Source of the DNA: a virus
Direction: 5' to 3' (one strand)
Length of the DNA: 35,850 bases
Virus record (IMG/VR): IMGVR_UViG_3300011258_001167
Coordinates: 1 to 35,850 of that record
The stretch's first letter is position 1. Every line of letters starts with the position of its first letter. The position numbers were made by a program, and so were the translations under genes. This document shows, piece by piece, positions 29,194 through 35,539 of this stretch. The notes under the pieces were generated by a model. It saw nothing but the letters and a program-made list of their open reading frames with translations. It had not been told where the DNA came from and ran no database searches.

Positions 29194-30462
29194 CTAGGAC
29201 ATCCAGCTTGGAGCTTGCGGAACGTAATCGTCCTCAGCTTGCCGGGGTTGTGTGGCTCTTGGTTGCTCTAACGCCTGCGCCAAATATCTAAAGGCCGCAG
29301 CGCCGTCTATTTCGTGTATTTCTTTGTATTTACCTTTGCGCTCATCCCAGACAGATTTTTCATGCCGGAGAGCCTGCAAGCCATCCTTGCAATTGTCCGC
29401 GTCTATGTAACATTCCTTGATGAGTGTCTTTGCCAGCCTGCGCGTTGCATCAACGCTGCCAGTTGGTAAAACCCTGACATTCTTAATCCCCATGGTTTTT
29501 AACTGGTCTTCAATCGACCCCTTCATTCCTAAGCGACTATGCGCTGCATCATGAGGAAGCCACGTAGCATCATTGTAACCGCTGTCCTTTACCCAATCAG
29601 CAAAGTAATCAAGGTCTTTGAAATTATCTTGGATGTAATCAACAACACGAACCTCTAAGCCCACAATCTGTGCCACCCATATCGCCGTTGCATCGCTTCT
29701 GCCCAAATCCCAAACAGTCATGTAATCAACGCCTGTTTTCTTAGGCACACGCCCTATTCTGCCCTCTGTCTTAGCCTCTTCGAGAAGTTTTGCGTAATAG
29801 TGACCGTGGAACGACGTATCGTACTCACCGAGCCAGATATGCCCGAAGTCTTCGGGATTGTTCTTCTGGTCAATCTCGACCTCGCGTAGAACTTCCTTCG
29901 TTAAAAACGGATTGTCTTCATAATTTACATGAATAATTAAACAATCAGGCTCACCGCGCATTTGATTACAAAACTCGTCTATCGCATCCTCGGGAAATTT
30001 GGGATTCCACGTGAAGATAATCTGTGACCCCTCTGCCCGTATTGTTGGGCGAAGCGTTCTTAGCGTATTGCGTGTACTGTTCTGCGCCTCTTCAAACCAT
30101 GCAACCTTAAAACCCTCAAGCGATTTTATGTTATCCGCCGTGAGGTCATTCATGCCCTGAAAATAAAACAGGCCGTCATCGTTACCCTTGCGTATCTCGC
30201 TTTGTACGGATTTGTACTGCTCAGTAAGCCCCATATCCTTGATCTTCTGGTCGACCAATGATTTTGAAGACTTGTCTATGGATTTCTGCACTTCGCGCAA
30301 ACCCACAATCTTTAAATCTTTCTCGCAAAAAGACCGCTCCGCTAAATAGTTAGCAACCTCATGCGATTTGCCCGATGATCTGCCGCCCCGTATGAATATA
30401 TATCTGTATTTTGGATCAAGAGCCTGCGCCCAATCGGCGGAGTCAATCCGTATCTCTGGCAC
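29194..30462 (-). CDS. terL: Terminase large subunit
   Basis: A 422-aa packaging ATPase-nuclease. Walker A GGRSSGKS is at 26-33, Walker B VAWFEE at 120-125 and coupling motif TWNP at 151-154. The RNase-H-like nuclease has Asp252 (VWDLG), Asp305 (PHDAA) and Asp386 (EIDGAAAFRY). It pumps DNA into the procapsid and cuts it, in headful mode if it behaves as P22. It overlaps terS by 20 bp. Confidence 0.95.
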   Translation of the reverse strand: MPEIRIDSADWAQALDPKYRYIFIRGGRSSGKSHEVANYLAERSFCEKDLKIVGLREVQKSIDKSSKSLVDQKIKDMGLTEQYKSVQSEIRKGNDDGLFYFQGMNDLTADNIKSLEGFKVAWFEEAQNSTRNTLRTLRPTIRAEGSQIIFTWNPKFPEDAIDEFCNQMRGEPDCLIIHVNYEDNPFLTKEVLREVEIDQKNNPEDFGHIWLGEYDTSFHGHYYAKLLEEAKTEGRIGRVPKKTGVDYMTVWDLGRSDATAIWVAQIVGLEVRVVDYIQDNFKDLDYFADWVKDSGYNDATWLPHDAAHSRLGMKGSIEDQLKTMGIKNVRVLPTGSVDATRRLAKTLIKECYIDADNCKDGLQALRHEKSVWDERKGKYKEIHEIDGAAAFRYLAQALEQPRATQPRQAEDDYVPQAPSWMS

Positions 30463-30736
30463 TATGTACGACTTTGGTTATTTTGTACTCTTGCGGGCCA
30501 CCGTCTTTTCCGGTGTGTTCGGTTCTAGCAAGCTTTGGGATATGATATTCAACAACACTCATAAAACAATCAAACGCCTGCTTAGGGTTCTCTTTGGCTA
30601 TATCCTGCAACCATCCCTCTAATTTAGTGGAGTTTCCATCTACAAACCTTGAGATAGCCTCTCTTGCAAGCACGGTTGTTTCGTCAATAGAGCCAGCCTT
30701 ACGGCCTGCGCCCTTGCGCTTACCACCGTGAGCCAT
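30443..30736 (-). CDS. terS: Terminase small subunit
   Basis: A 97-aa protein with a basic start GGKRKGAGRKAGS typical of small terminases and KGAGRK-type proteins, a helical middle (AREAISRFVDGNSTKLEGWLQDIA, KENPKQAFDCFMSVVEYHIPKLAR) and a strand-rich end. It would recognise the packaging (pac) site, which in P22 lies within this gene. The start at 30736 has only a weak Shine-Dalgarno; a 13-codon ORF with a strong one overlaps it (see 30720-30761). Confidence 0.8.
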   Translation of the reverse strand: MAHGGKRKGAGRKAGSIDETTVLAREAISRFVDGNSTKLEGWLQDIAKENPKQAFDCFMSVVEYHIPKLARTEHTGKDGGPQEYKITKVVHSARDTD

Positions 30737-30761
30737 TTTGATTTCTCTTGATTTTAATCAT
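30720..30761 (-). CDS. Possible 13-aa leader peptide overlapping terS start
   Basis: The strongest Shine-Dalgarno nearby, AAGGAGGT, stands 9 bases before the ATG at 30761. The frame codes MIKIKRNQNGSRW and stops at 30722-30720, 14 bases inside terS. This arrangement suggests that ribosomes loaded here terminate and re-initiate at terS (translational coupling). It may instead be a decayed start; confidence is low. Confidence 0.3.
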   Translation of the reverse strand: MIKIKRNQNGSRW

Positions 30762-30825
30762 GTTGTTCGACCTCCTTAAAAGTCTATGCAATGCAGTTTT
30801 AAGCCATGCAAAGAGGGCTGTTTGC

Positions 30826-31122
30826 TTAAGCGTTAGAGCGGTAGTAAAAATCGTCCCCGCCTGTAACTCCGTAATCTCTTGCCTCCGTGCCTACTGTCGC
30901 GTAATCGCCGTTATCAGCTACGTTGTTATCAATTGAAATTCTGTGATCCACATCACAAACAACACGAATGACCGCTGCCCAGCTTTCAAGCGTAATACTC
31001 TCCGCTGTGGTGGATGTAGTAGCATCCAATGTGCGCTTCATGCCCTTGAGAGTTAGCACTTGTGCATCCGGCTGGCCTTTGCCGCCAATATACGGATATT
31101 GCTCTATGGTAATTGAACCCAT
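30826..31122 (-). CDS. Hypothetical 98-aa protein, first gene of late operon
   Basis: Strand-rich, about 98 aa: TIEQYPYIGGKGQPDAQVLTL, then TTAESITLESWAAVIRVVCDVDHRISI and ADNGDYATVGTEARDYGVTGG. No Cys motif or HTH is visible. It reads like a small decoration- or head-type beta protein, similar to unnamed proteins in other phage head modules. AAAGGAG precedes the ATG, just after the structured late leader. It precedes terS by about 60 bp. Confidence 0.7.
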   Translation of the reverse strand: MGSITIEQYPYIGGKGQPDAQVLTLKGMKRTLDATTSTTAESITLESWAAVIRVVCDVDHRISIDNNVADNGDYATVGTEARDYGVTGGDDFYYRSNA

Positions 31123-31263
31123 CTGGTTCTCCTTTCGTTGAATTAGTCCCCCTTAGCGGCCTTCTAGCGTGAGAGTCAAAACACACCCTAGGGATAAGAG
31201 GGCATGGGAAAGCACTATCGGCGGCTTAAGGGGGTGTGCTCAGGCATCCTTGGACACCGAGCA
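31123..31263 (-). promoter_or_regulatory. Structured late-operon leader with competing stems
   Basis: On the minus strand two mutually exclusive pairings share bases. In the first, CACACCC (31238-31232) pairs with GGGTGTG (31188-31182) and is followed by TTTT. In the second, CCCCCTTA (31234-31227) pairs with TAAGGGGG (31155-31148), about 10 bases before the Shine-Dalgarno of the 98-aa gene. No ORF is convincing here. This could be an attenuator or translational control element in the late leader. No good late promoter was identified. Confidence 0.35.
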
Positions 31264-31300
31264 ATAAAAAACGCCTCAGACCGGGGGTTGGTCGAGACGT
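31264..31300 (-). terminator. Rho-independent terminator between early and late operons
   Basis: On the minus strand ACGTCTCGACC (31300-31290) pairs with GGTCTGAGGCGT (31282-31271), with one bulge and two G-T pairs, over a C-rich loop, followed by six T (31271-31266). It lies 49 bp after the Q-position gene and before the late genes, the place of lambda tR', where an antiterminator would act. Confidence 0.85.
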
Positions 31301-31348
31301 TCGGGAAATCTTAGCAGTTTCATGTAGGCACACTGCGTCAAGAGGTAT

Positions 31349-31840
31349 TCAACCACATTTTAAAATCTCCTGCAAGTCTTTTTGCATTTTTTTTTGAAAA
31401 TAATTTATTAAATCATCCAAACCGTGCTGCACCTCATGGATTACAGCGTAATACGTGGGTATTTGAACGGCCTCGATGCAAACATGCATGGTGATACCCC
31501 TGTGCGCTGGTGTAACAGCCTTAAGCGCCTTGCTGTAAACCTCGTAGGCTATGTCTGCGCTGCTAAGCTCCTCGCTTTCGTGTCCCCTCCCCCCTTCATC
31601 TATCCATCTGCCTGTGGTGGTGTGAGTGTAGTACAGATTCCGCAAATGCATCCCAGCGTCAAACTGGTCTTGCTCGATGTACCCGCCATTGATTAAAAAA
31701 TCTAACGCGCAGTGTTCAAGATCCCTATGCCCTACTGACAAAGCCATGCCGCCCTTTGATATTTCCCGTATTCCGGTTTCCATCTGCGATTTTCCCAATC
31801 TCTCCGGTGTTGCGCCTTGCCCGTGTAGAACTTTCTTCAT
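31349..31840 (-). CDS. Putative late regulator in the Q position (unrecognised family)
   Basis: A 163-aa protein. The segment GHRDLEHCALDFLINGGYIEQDQFDAGMHLRNLYYTH (about 37-73), then AYEVYSKALKAVTPAHRGITMHVCIEAVQI and a helical end, resembles the pattern of alphaproteobacterial DUF6456-like regulatory domains, but I am not sure. It is the last gene of the replication operon, directly before a strong terminator and the late genes. That makes a late-gene activator or antiterminator the natural guess. No zinc finger is seen. Confidence 0.55.
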   Translation of the reverse strand: MKKVLHGQGATPERLGKSQMETGIREISKGGMALSVGHRDLEHCALDFLINGGYIEQDQFDAGMHLRNLYYTHTTTGRWIDEGGRGHESEELSSADIAYEVYSKALKAVTPAHRGITMHVCIEAVQIPTYYAVIHEVQHGLDDLINYFQKKMQKDLQEILKCG

Positions 31841-31849
31841 GCAATCTCC

Positions 31850-33256
31850 CTAAATTTCTGCCCATTCGTAGCGGTTGAGGTGCGAATTAAACCTAAAATC
31901 TACCTTTCCGGGCTTCCCGGTGATGTCGTGATACCGAGATTTAGCGCAGATTATTTCTGTGATGTTTGAAGAGGAATCTGGCCTGTGAACAATGATCCCA
32001 ATATCGGCCTTATTCGCCCAATGAGCGCTGTCTGATATGCTGTAAAGTCCCGGCCTTGGGTAAGTACCGTCATTTGATTTAGCCATCTTAGCGGGGTGCG
32101 CTACCACCATCATGTGCGCGTTGTAGGTCTTGGCAAACCCCTTGAGCCTACGAAGGGATGAGCCTACGTATTCCGTAAGGGATTGATCCCTGCCTGAGAT
32201 ATGCTCTAACTCGTTCCAAGGGTCTAGGACGATGATGTTCGAGCCATGCCTAACACAAGATGCAGCGGCCCTTTCCATGAACCATCCAATATCTAAACTA
32301 TCTGACATTCTCTGCTCATCCGTTGGGTAGATGAACGTAAAATATTTATTTATCCACTCATCCGCTTGGTGCTGGTTTGTCTCCGGGTACATGCCCTTGT
32401 ACCACCTGCGAAGGTTTCTCAAATGGTCTTGGGTTGGGTGCTGCTCAAGGGAAGCGAAGCAAACCTTAAGCCCGTGCTTGTGGACTACCCGCGCCAACAA
32501 ATCATTCACGAAGGTTGATTTACCGTGCGATGGTATGCCCGTTACAACCGAAAAATCACCAAGGCGAAGTTTAAAATTATCCTCGAAGCCTTTCATACCT
32601 GTTTCGTAGACCTTCGCTTCTGGCATTGGTGGAAGACTGTCAACGGTAAACACCCCATCAACCTGCACCCACTCCGCCCGGTTGATTGTTTGTGTAACGC
32701 CCGATTGCCCGTATTTTATCAGGGCATCGTTTAAATCCTTGCAGCCCTTTGGATACTTGACCCACTTGCAAAAGTCCTTGCCGATTTTAACCGAAAGATC
32801 ATGGAACAAATTAGCGCCGTTCTTGTCTCCATCCACTGCCAGTATGACATACGGGCATTTTGCCCTGATAGCTTGAAGCACATCCCAGAGATAATCATAC
32901 TTCGCCCCATCTCCCCCCTTTTCGTTTGGAGCGCCGTCTGGAACTGAAACCGTGCGAACAAAACCAGACTGGATCGCAGCCCATGTGTCACATTCGCCCT
33001 CGGTAATGATTAACGGCTCGTTCTCAAGGGTTTGGTCAAAGATCACATCCTGATTGTAAAAACATTTCAACCCGTCTGAGTCTTGGTAGAAGCCCTTCTC
33101 AGCAAGATTTCGGTATTTATGATTTACGACTTCGCCAGAACGAATGAACGGTATTTTTATCCACGGATTGCCGCTTTTCTCGAACTCCTCCACCCCCATG
33201 CCAGAAATCAGTTCGCCCTCTAAACCCCTCGTTTCTAGCCATTTCTCCAGTTTCAT
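31850..33256 (-). CDS. TOPRIM primase-helicase (T7 gp4-like, DnaB-type helicase)
   Basis: A 468-aa protein. TOPRIM primase domain at about 80-190: TEGECD (85-90) and AVDGDKNG (140-147, Asp142 and Asp144). RecA-like helicase at about 220-460: Walker A GIPSHGKST (240-248), catalytic Glu271 (SLEQHP), Walker B VLDPWNEL with Asp345, and a VVAHP sensor. It lacks the N-terminal zinc-binding domain, which is encoded by the preceding overlapping ORF in another frame. The start at 33256 has AAAGGAG upstream. It primes and unwinds at the fork. Confidence 0.92.
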   Translation of the reverse strand: MKLEKWLETRGLEGELISGMGVEEFEKSGNPWIKIPFIRSGEVVNHKYRNLAEKGFYQDSDGLKCFYNQDVIFDQTLENEPLIITEGECDTWAAIQSGFVRTVSVPDGAPNEKGGDGAKYDYLWDVLQAIRAKCPYVILAVDGDKNGANLFHDLSVKIGKDFCKWVKYPKGCKDLNDALIKYGQSGVTQTINRAEWVQVDGVFTVDSLPPMPEAKVYETGMKGFEDNFKLRLGDFSVVTGIPSHGKSTFVNDLLARVVHKHGLKVCFASLEQHPTQDHLRNLRRWYKGMYPETNQHQADEWINKYFTFIYPTDEQRMSDSLDIGWFMERAAASCVRHGSNIIVLDPWNELEHISGRDQSLTEYVGSSLRRLKGFAKTYNAHMMVVAHPAKMAKSNDGTYPRPGLYSISDSAHWANKADIGIIVHRPDSSSNITEIICAKSRYHDITGKPGKVDFRFNSHLNRYEWAEI

Positions 33257-33422
33257 TTGCCACTCCTTTCCAGCCGCAATGGTGACAGTTGAATAAATAA
33301 TCTGACCCGTGCCTTGTCACCGATAGGCAAGGATCTTTCTTGTTTTTCCGAGTGTGAGAACACTTCGGGCAGGGCTGCTTTCTGCGCCGAGTATCTATTC
33401 CGGTTTCGCTCAGATGTAGCAT
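33117..33422 (-). CDS. Separate primase zinc-binding domain protein
   Basis: A 101-aa protein with four Cys in the order of the T7 gp4 zinc ribbon: Cys18, Cys21 (CPKC) and Cys46, Cys49 (CHHCGWKG), with PCLSVTR and DYLFNC strands between. This domain reads the primer-start sequence. Here it is split from the TOPRIM-helicase chain: the helicase gene begins in another frame right after the zinc ribbon, and the frames overlap by 140 bp. It overlaps the initiator gene by 13 bp. A frameshift fusion product is possible but not shown. Confidence 0.75.
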   Translation of the reverse strand: MLHLSETGIDTRRRKQPCPKCSHTRKNKKDPCLSVTRHGSDYLFNCHHCGWKGVANETGEMARNEGFRGRTDFWHGGGGVREKRQSVDKNTVHSFWRSRKS

Positions 33423-34033
33423 TGAACATCACTCCCCCCGCTATCGACCCAACCAGAATTAAAACCCTGCCATCCCCGTTGACACATTTCCTGAAGCGCC
33501 CGCTCCAATGACCAATTTATTTTTTTTGCCTCACGTTCAATTCCATCGATTGCCGTTTTTGTGATTGGTGCTTTTTTTCTTTTTCGGAGAAGAACAAAAT
33601 CCTCCCAGATTTCATCCGAAATTTTTTCGGGTCTATATTCTTTCTTTCTTTCTTTCTTCCCTTCTTTAGATGTGGTTACTTGTTGGTTACTTGTTGGTTG
33701 TTTGTTGGTTACTTGTTGGTTATCGTCCTGATATTTTTTCCAGTTAGTCACTGATATTATTGAGAATTTATTGGTTGTTTTGATGGTTATTTTTTGGCCT
33801 TTTTCTAATTTTTTTAGGCAAGTTCTGACCTGTTGCTCGCTAAGTCCCAGTGAGCGCGACATTTCAAATCGCCCTGAAACGAGCGATCCGGGGGGTATTT
33901 TATGCCCCTGATAGCTCCCATTTTTGTAATTTGCCTTCAATAAAAGATAGAGAAATAAGGACACCATATTGGGCTGATCTCTCCATTCCCAATTTTCAAA
34001 TTCCCGGTATATTTTTATAAAACCCCGATCCAT
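33410..34033 (-). CDS. Replication initiator / helicase-loader-type protein (O-like)
   Basis: A 207-aa protein. The N-terminal winged HTH (about 1-95) reads FIKIYREFENWEWRDQP, then LFLYLLLKANYKNGSYQG, PPGSLVSGR and LGLSEQQVRTCLKKLE...ITIKTTNKFSIISV. This is the pattern of phage replisome organisers. A low-complexity linker (about 104-133) is encoded by 11-bp DNA iterons, followed by a helical C-terminal domain (about 140-195) ending GWQGFNSGWV, a loader-type end. It lies directly before the primase and helicase genes. Confidence 0.8.
   Translation of the reverse strand: MDRGFIKIYREFENWEWRDQPNMVSLFLYLLLKANYKNGSYQGHKIPPGSLVSGRFEMSRSLGLSEQQVRTCLKKLEKGQKITIKTTNKFSIISVTNWKKYQDDNQQVTNKQPTSNQQVTTSKEGKKERKKEYRPEKISDEIWEDFVLLRKRKKAPITKTAIDGIEREAKKINWSLERALQEMCQRGWQGFNSGWVDSGGSDVQCYI
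33674..33724. repeat. 11-bp iterons inside the initiator gene: predicted replication origin
   Basis: GGTTACTTGTT is repeated head to tail at 33674, 33685, 33696 (as GGTTGTTTGTT) and 33707, with a partial fifth copy at 33718 (GGTTATC). The 11-bp period is one DNA turn and not a multiple of three, so the repeats fall in different reading frames and are conserved as DNA, not as protein. Beside them is a T/C-rich run (33641-33668) of low stability. Lambda has its origin iterons in the same place, inside gene O. Confidence 0.75.
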
Positions 34034-34201
34034 TTATGCGTCCTCCAAATCCAATAATTTGATTATTTCTTCTGTCTCTTCTGCTGTGAAAATATCCTTC
34101 TCCCAGCATTGGATAATTCGCTGTTTTGCTTCTGAGCTACAGGGGGTTGATAGGCACATATTGAAGATGATTTCCTTCACCGTATCGCTAATCTTTCTCA
34201 T
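34034..34201 (-). CDS. 55-aa hypothetical protein
   Basis: ATG at 34201 overlaps the stop of the upstream gene (ATGA); TAA ends one base before the initiator start. The protein is helical with three Cys (Cys16, Cys21 and Cys32) and an acidic C-terminal helix (TAEETEEIIKLLDLEDA). Exact fit between two coupled genes supports it. No family is recognised. Confidence 0.65.
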   Translation of the reverse strand: MRKISDTVKEIIFNMCLSTPCSSEAKQRIIQCWEKDIFTAEETEEIIKLLDLEDA

Positions 34202-34449
34202 GACCACCCCGATTTCTTGTATTTAACGGGGGTTCTATCGTAATCCAAAATAGTCCTTACATACTGAGCATCTACGTTTAAAAACGCGCCCAGTTCATAA
34301 TTTCTTAAATGCGGAAACTTGTTTTTTCCCAATAGGATAAGTCTATCAATCTCAGAGCAAGCTTTAGCCGTTAGAGGATCGATTAACTCGTCTATGGTGA
34401 GGTTGTTTTTTGCTGCCTCGTCTTTGAAGAATTTAATGGGGCTGGTCAT
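34198..34449 (-). CDS. 83-aa protein with helix-turn-helix-like segment
   Basis: The N-terminal helix (SPIKFFKDEAAKNNLTIDEL) is followed by a second region LRNYELGAFLNVDAQYVRTIL at about 48-68. That region has the spacing of an HTH and distantly recalls DnaA-C-terminal or CII-like DNA-binding helices. It is basic at the end. Overlap by ATGA with the RusA-like gene upstream. It could be a regulator or a replication accessory protein; neither is shown. Confidence 0.6.
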   Translation of the reverse strand: MTSPIKFFKDEAAKNNLTIDELIDPLTAKACSEIDRLILLGKNKFPHLRNYELGAFLNVDAQYVRTILDYDRTPVKYKKSGWS

Positions 34450-34772
34450 CTCAGCACCTCAATCACGACTTTGCCGCCCTTAACGACCTCTGAAAACTTG
34501 CGGGGAAACAGTATTTCAAACTGGCTGTCATCTATGCCCCACGCTTCTGCAAGGCCGTCTATACCTGATTTCATGGAAGCTATGGCGTTGTCTACGTCCC
34601 TGCGAATATTATTCGGCGGGTGAAACACCATAGAAAACCTAATCATTGGCGGCTTACCAAGCGCCAGAACCTTACAGGCCTGCTTGTAATTTTTCTTCGC
34701 CTTGCTTTTCTTTGCCCAATGAGCTGGTCTATTGGGGTTTAATATTGCTGGCGGATACGGAAGCTCAATCAT
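34446..34772 (-). CDS. rusA: RusA-like Holliday-junction resolvase
   Basis: 108 aa, normal for RusA (about 120). PNRPAHW near the N-terminus and the acidic catalytic set RRDVDN (Asp59, Asp61), Lys68, GIDGL (Asp72) and IDDSQ (Asp81-Asp82) follow the RusA pattern (PNxxxxxH...DxDN...K...DAL...DD). It resolves branched DNA before packaging. It is coupled to the 56-aa gene upstream (ATGA). Confidence 0.85.
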   Translation of the reverse strand: MIELPYPPAILNPNRPAHWAKKSKAKKNYKQACKVLALGKPPMIRFSMVFHPPNNIRRDVDNAIASMKSGIDGLAEAWGIDDSQFEILFPRKFSEVVKGGKVVIEVLR

Positions 34773-34939
34773 ACCTTACCCTTCCGCTTATCTTTTGAAT
34801 AAAGCTTCACAGGCTTTTGCACGTTTAAATATGGCGCAGCACTCTCTTGAAGGATTAAAAGCTCCTTCATAAACGAGCCTTGAGGCGCATAGCTCAATGC
34901 GTAATTGGGGTTAATGGTTTGAATTTCAGGATTTTGCAT
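34769..34939 (-). CDS. 56-aa hypothetical protein
   Basis: ATG at 34939 with GAGG about 10 bases upstream; TGA at 34771-34769 overlaps the ATG of the RusA-like gene. The N-terminus is Asn/Tyr-rich (NPNYALSYAPQGSFMKELL) and the C-terminus strongly basic (YSKDKRKGKV). No family is recognised. Coupling to rusA is the main support. Confidence 0.6.
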   Translation of the reverse strand: MQNPEIQTINPNYALSYAPQGSFMKELLILQESAAPYLNVQKPVKLYSKDKRKGKV

Positions 34940-35053
34940 CCCATCTACCTCGTAATTTTATCCGGCAGATCAGCGAATGCGTCTTGCGTACCGAACTTGA
35001 TTAAAAAATTGAGGGGGCGGACAAACTTAAAACGCTACATTTCAGCACGCCCG
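34940..35053 (-). pseudogene. Possible decayed short ORF (ATG followed at once by TAG)
   Basis: On the minus strand an ATG is followed directly by TAG. Then an open run of 27 codons reads RFKFVRPLNFLIK, FGTQDAFADLPDK, ITR and stops just before the 56-aa gene. The open run has a protein-like composition and a FVRPL...FGTQDAFADLPDKI pattern that I find reminiscent of short phage proteins. It could be a remnant, or use a non-standard start. Otherwise I see nothing in this stretch. Confidence 0.25.
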
Positions 35054-35206
35054 TTAAACCCCCCCTTTCCCTTTCGGGAAACTCTTTTTGTGGATAACTT
35101 GACATTGCTTATCCACAGGTATATATGTGTCCTCAATCGGACTGAAACGAACTGGCAACGCTGCTCCTACGGAGTTTTGCGAATAATATATTTGTGCCTC
35201 GTTCAT
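35054..35206 (-). CDS. 50-aa hypothetical protein, first gene after Cro
   Basis: ATG at 35206 with TTTAAGGAATT upstream (AAGGA, 7-base spacing); TAA at 35056-35054. The protein is short, with a Tyr/Gln N-terminus and a basic C-terminus (HKKSFPKGKGGV). It lies just past the terminator after the cro-like gene, so its expression would require read-through. Two perfect DnaA boxes lie inside it, so the DNA may be constrained for reasons other than the protein. Confidence 0.5.
   Translation of the reverse strand: MNEAQIYYSQNSVGAALPVRFSPIEDTYIPVDKQCQVIHKKSFPKGKGGV
35089..35117. promoter_or_regulatory. Pair of inverted consensus DnaA boxes
   Basis: TGTGGATAA (35089-35097) and TTATCCACA (35109-35117) are both exact matches to the bacterial DnaA-box consensus, in opposite orientation and 11 bases apart. 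Together they also form a 9-bp inverted repeat. Host DnaA could bind here to help phage replication or to regulate the + promoter that overlaps them. Confidence 0.65.
35099..35127 (+). promoter_or_regulatory. PRE-like promoter reading antisense to the Cro-like gene toward the repressor
   Basis: Perfect -35 TTGACA (35099-35104), 17-bp spacer, -10 TATATG (35122-35127). It points toward the + repressor at 35540 and runs antisense to the cro-like gene, the same geometry as lambda PRE. The spacer holds one complete DnaA box. The -10 is only 4 of 6, so it may need an activator. Confidence 0.45.
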
Positions 35207-35220
35207 AGTAATTCCTTAAA

Positions 35221-35257
35221 TAAAATCCCCCTTAGCGGTTGCAGCCGCATGTGGGGG
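35221..35257 (-). terminator. Terminator-like hairpin directly after the Cro-like gene
   Basis: On the minus strand CCCCC (35257-35253) pairs with GGGGG (35231-35227), with an inner GCGG/CCGC stem, followed by ATTTTATTT. The stem begins right after the cro stop. The position matches lambda tR1. A similar CCGCTAAGGGGGA motif recurs in the late leader at 31157-31145. The T-run is interrupted, so termination may be partial. Confidence 0.6.
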
Positions 35258-35258
35258 T

Positions 35259-35444
35259 TTACTGATAAAAACTGTCCGCAGTTACTTTGTTATCGGTGCG
35301 AACCTGAATGCGACTCATTACCCCGCGCTCAGGTATGCGTTCCCCGTTTAAATAACGGTGAATAGCTTGGACAGTGACACCCACGTCTTGTGCGAACTCA
35401 GCAGGCTTTACTCCGGTTGCTGTTAAAAAATCTTGCAGCTTCAT
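35259..35444 (-). CDS. Cro-like small HTH repressor (probably leaderless mRNA)
   Basis: A 61-aa protein with an HTH at about residues 4-38: LQDFLTATGVKPAEFAQDVGVTVQAIHRYLNGERIP. It is the first gene of the lytic right operon and diverges from the repressor across three operators, as Cro does from CI. No Shine-Dalgarno precedes the ATG. The promoter -10 (35457-35452) ends 7 bases before it, so the transcript probably starts at or within a base or two of the ATG. Confidence 0.8.
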   Translation of the reverse strand: MKLQDFLTATGVKPAEFAQDVGVTVQAIHRYLNGERIPERGVMSRIQVRTDNKVTADSFYQ

Positions 35445-35451
35445 AAAAGTG

Positions 35452-35530
35452 ATAATTTACCATTTTGGTGAATTAGTCAATAACTTTATTCACCATCTTG
35501 GTTCTTTTTTTAATTTACCATTTTGGGGAA
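35452..35530. promoter_or_regulatory. Tripartite operator (OR-like) and lytic promoter (PR-like)
   Basis: Three 17-bp operator copies: TTTACCATTTTGGTGAA (35456-35472), TTCACCATCTTGGTTCT (35489-35505) and TTTACCATTTTGGGGAA (35514-35530), with centres 33 and 25 bp apart. On the minus strand TTGACT (35480-35475), a 17-bp spacer and AATTAT (35457-35452) form the promoter of the cro-like gene, with the first operator filling its spacer. The third operator overlaps the repressor's Shine-Dalgarno (GGGGAAGG), which would allow autoregulation. The repressor's own promoter is not clear. Confidence 0.8.
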
Positions 35531-35539
35531 GGTGACGAG

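Noticed and set aside
31123-31190. TTGACT near 31178 on the minus strand as a late promoter
   Set aside because: No acceptable -10 hexamer lies 16-18 bp downstream.
34880-35365. 161-aa ORF on the plus strand
   Set aside because: It crosses the terminator, the DnaA boxes and the 3' end of the Cro-like gene, and has shadow-like composition with no ribosome-binding site.
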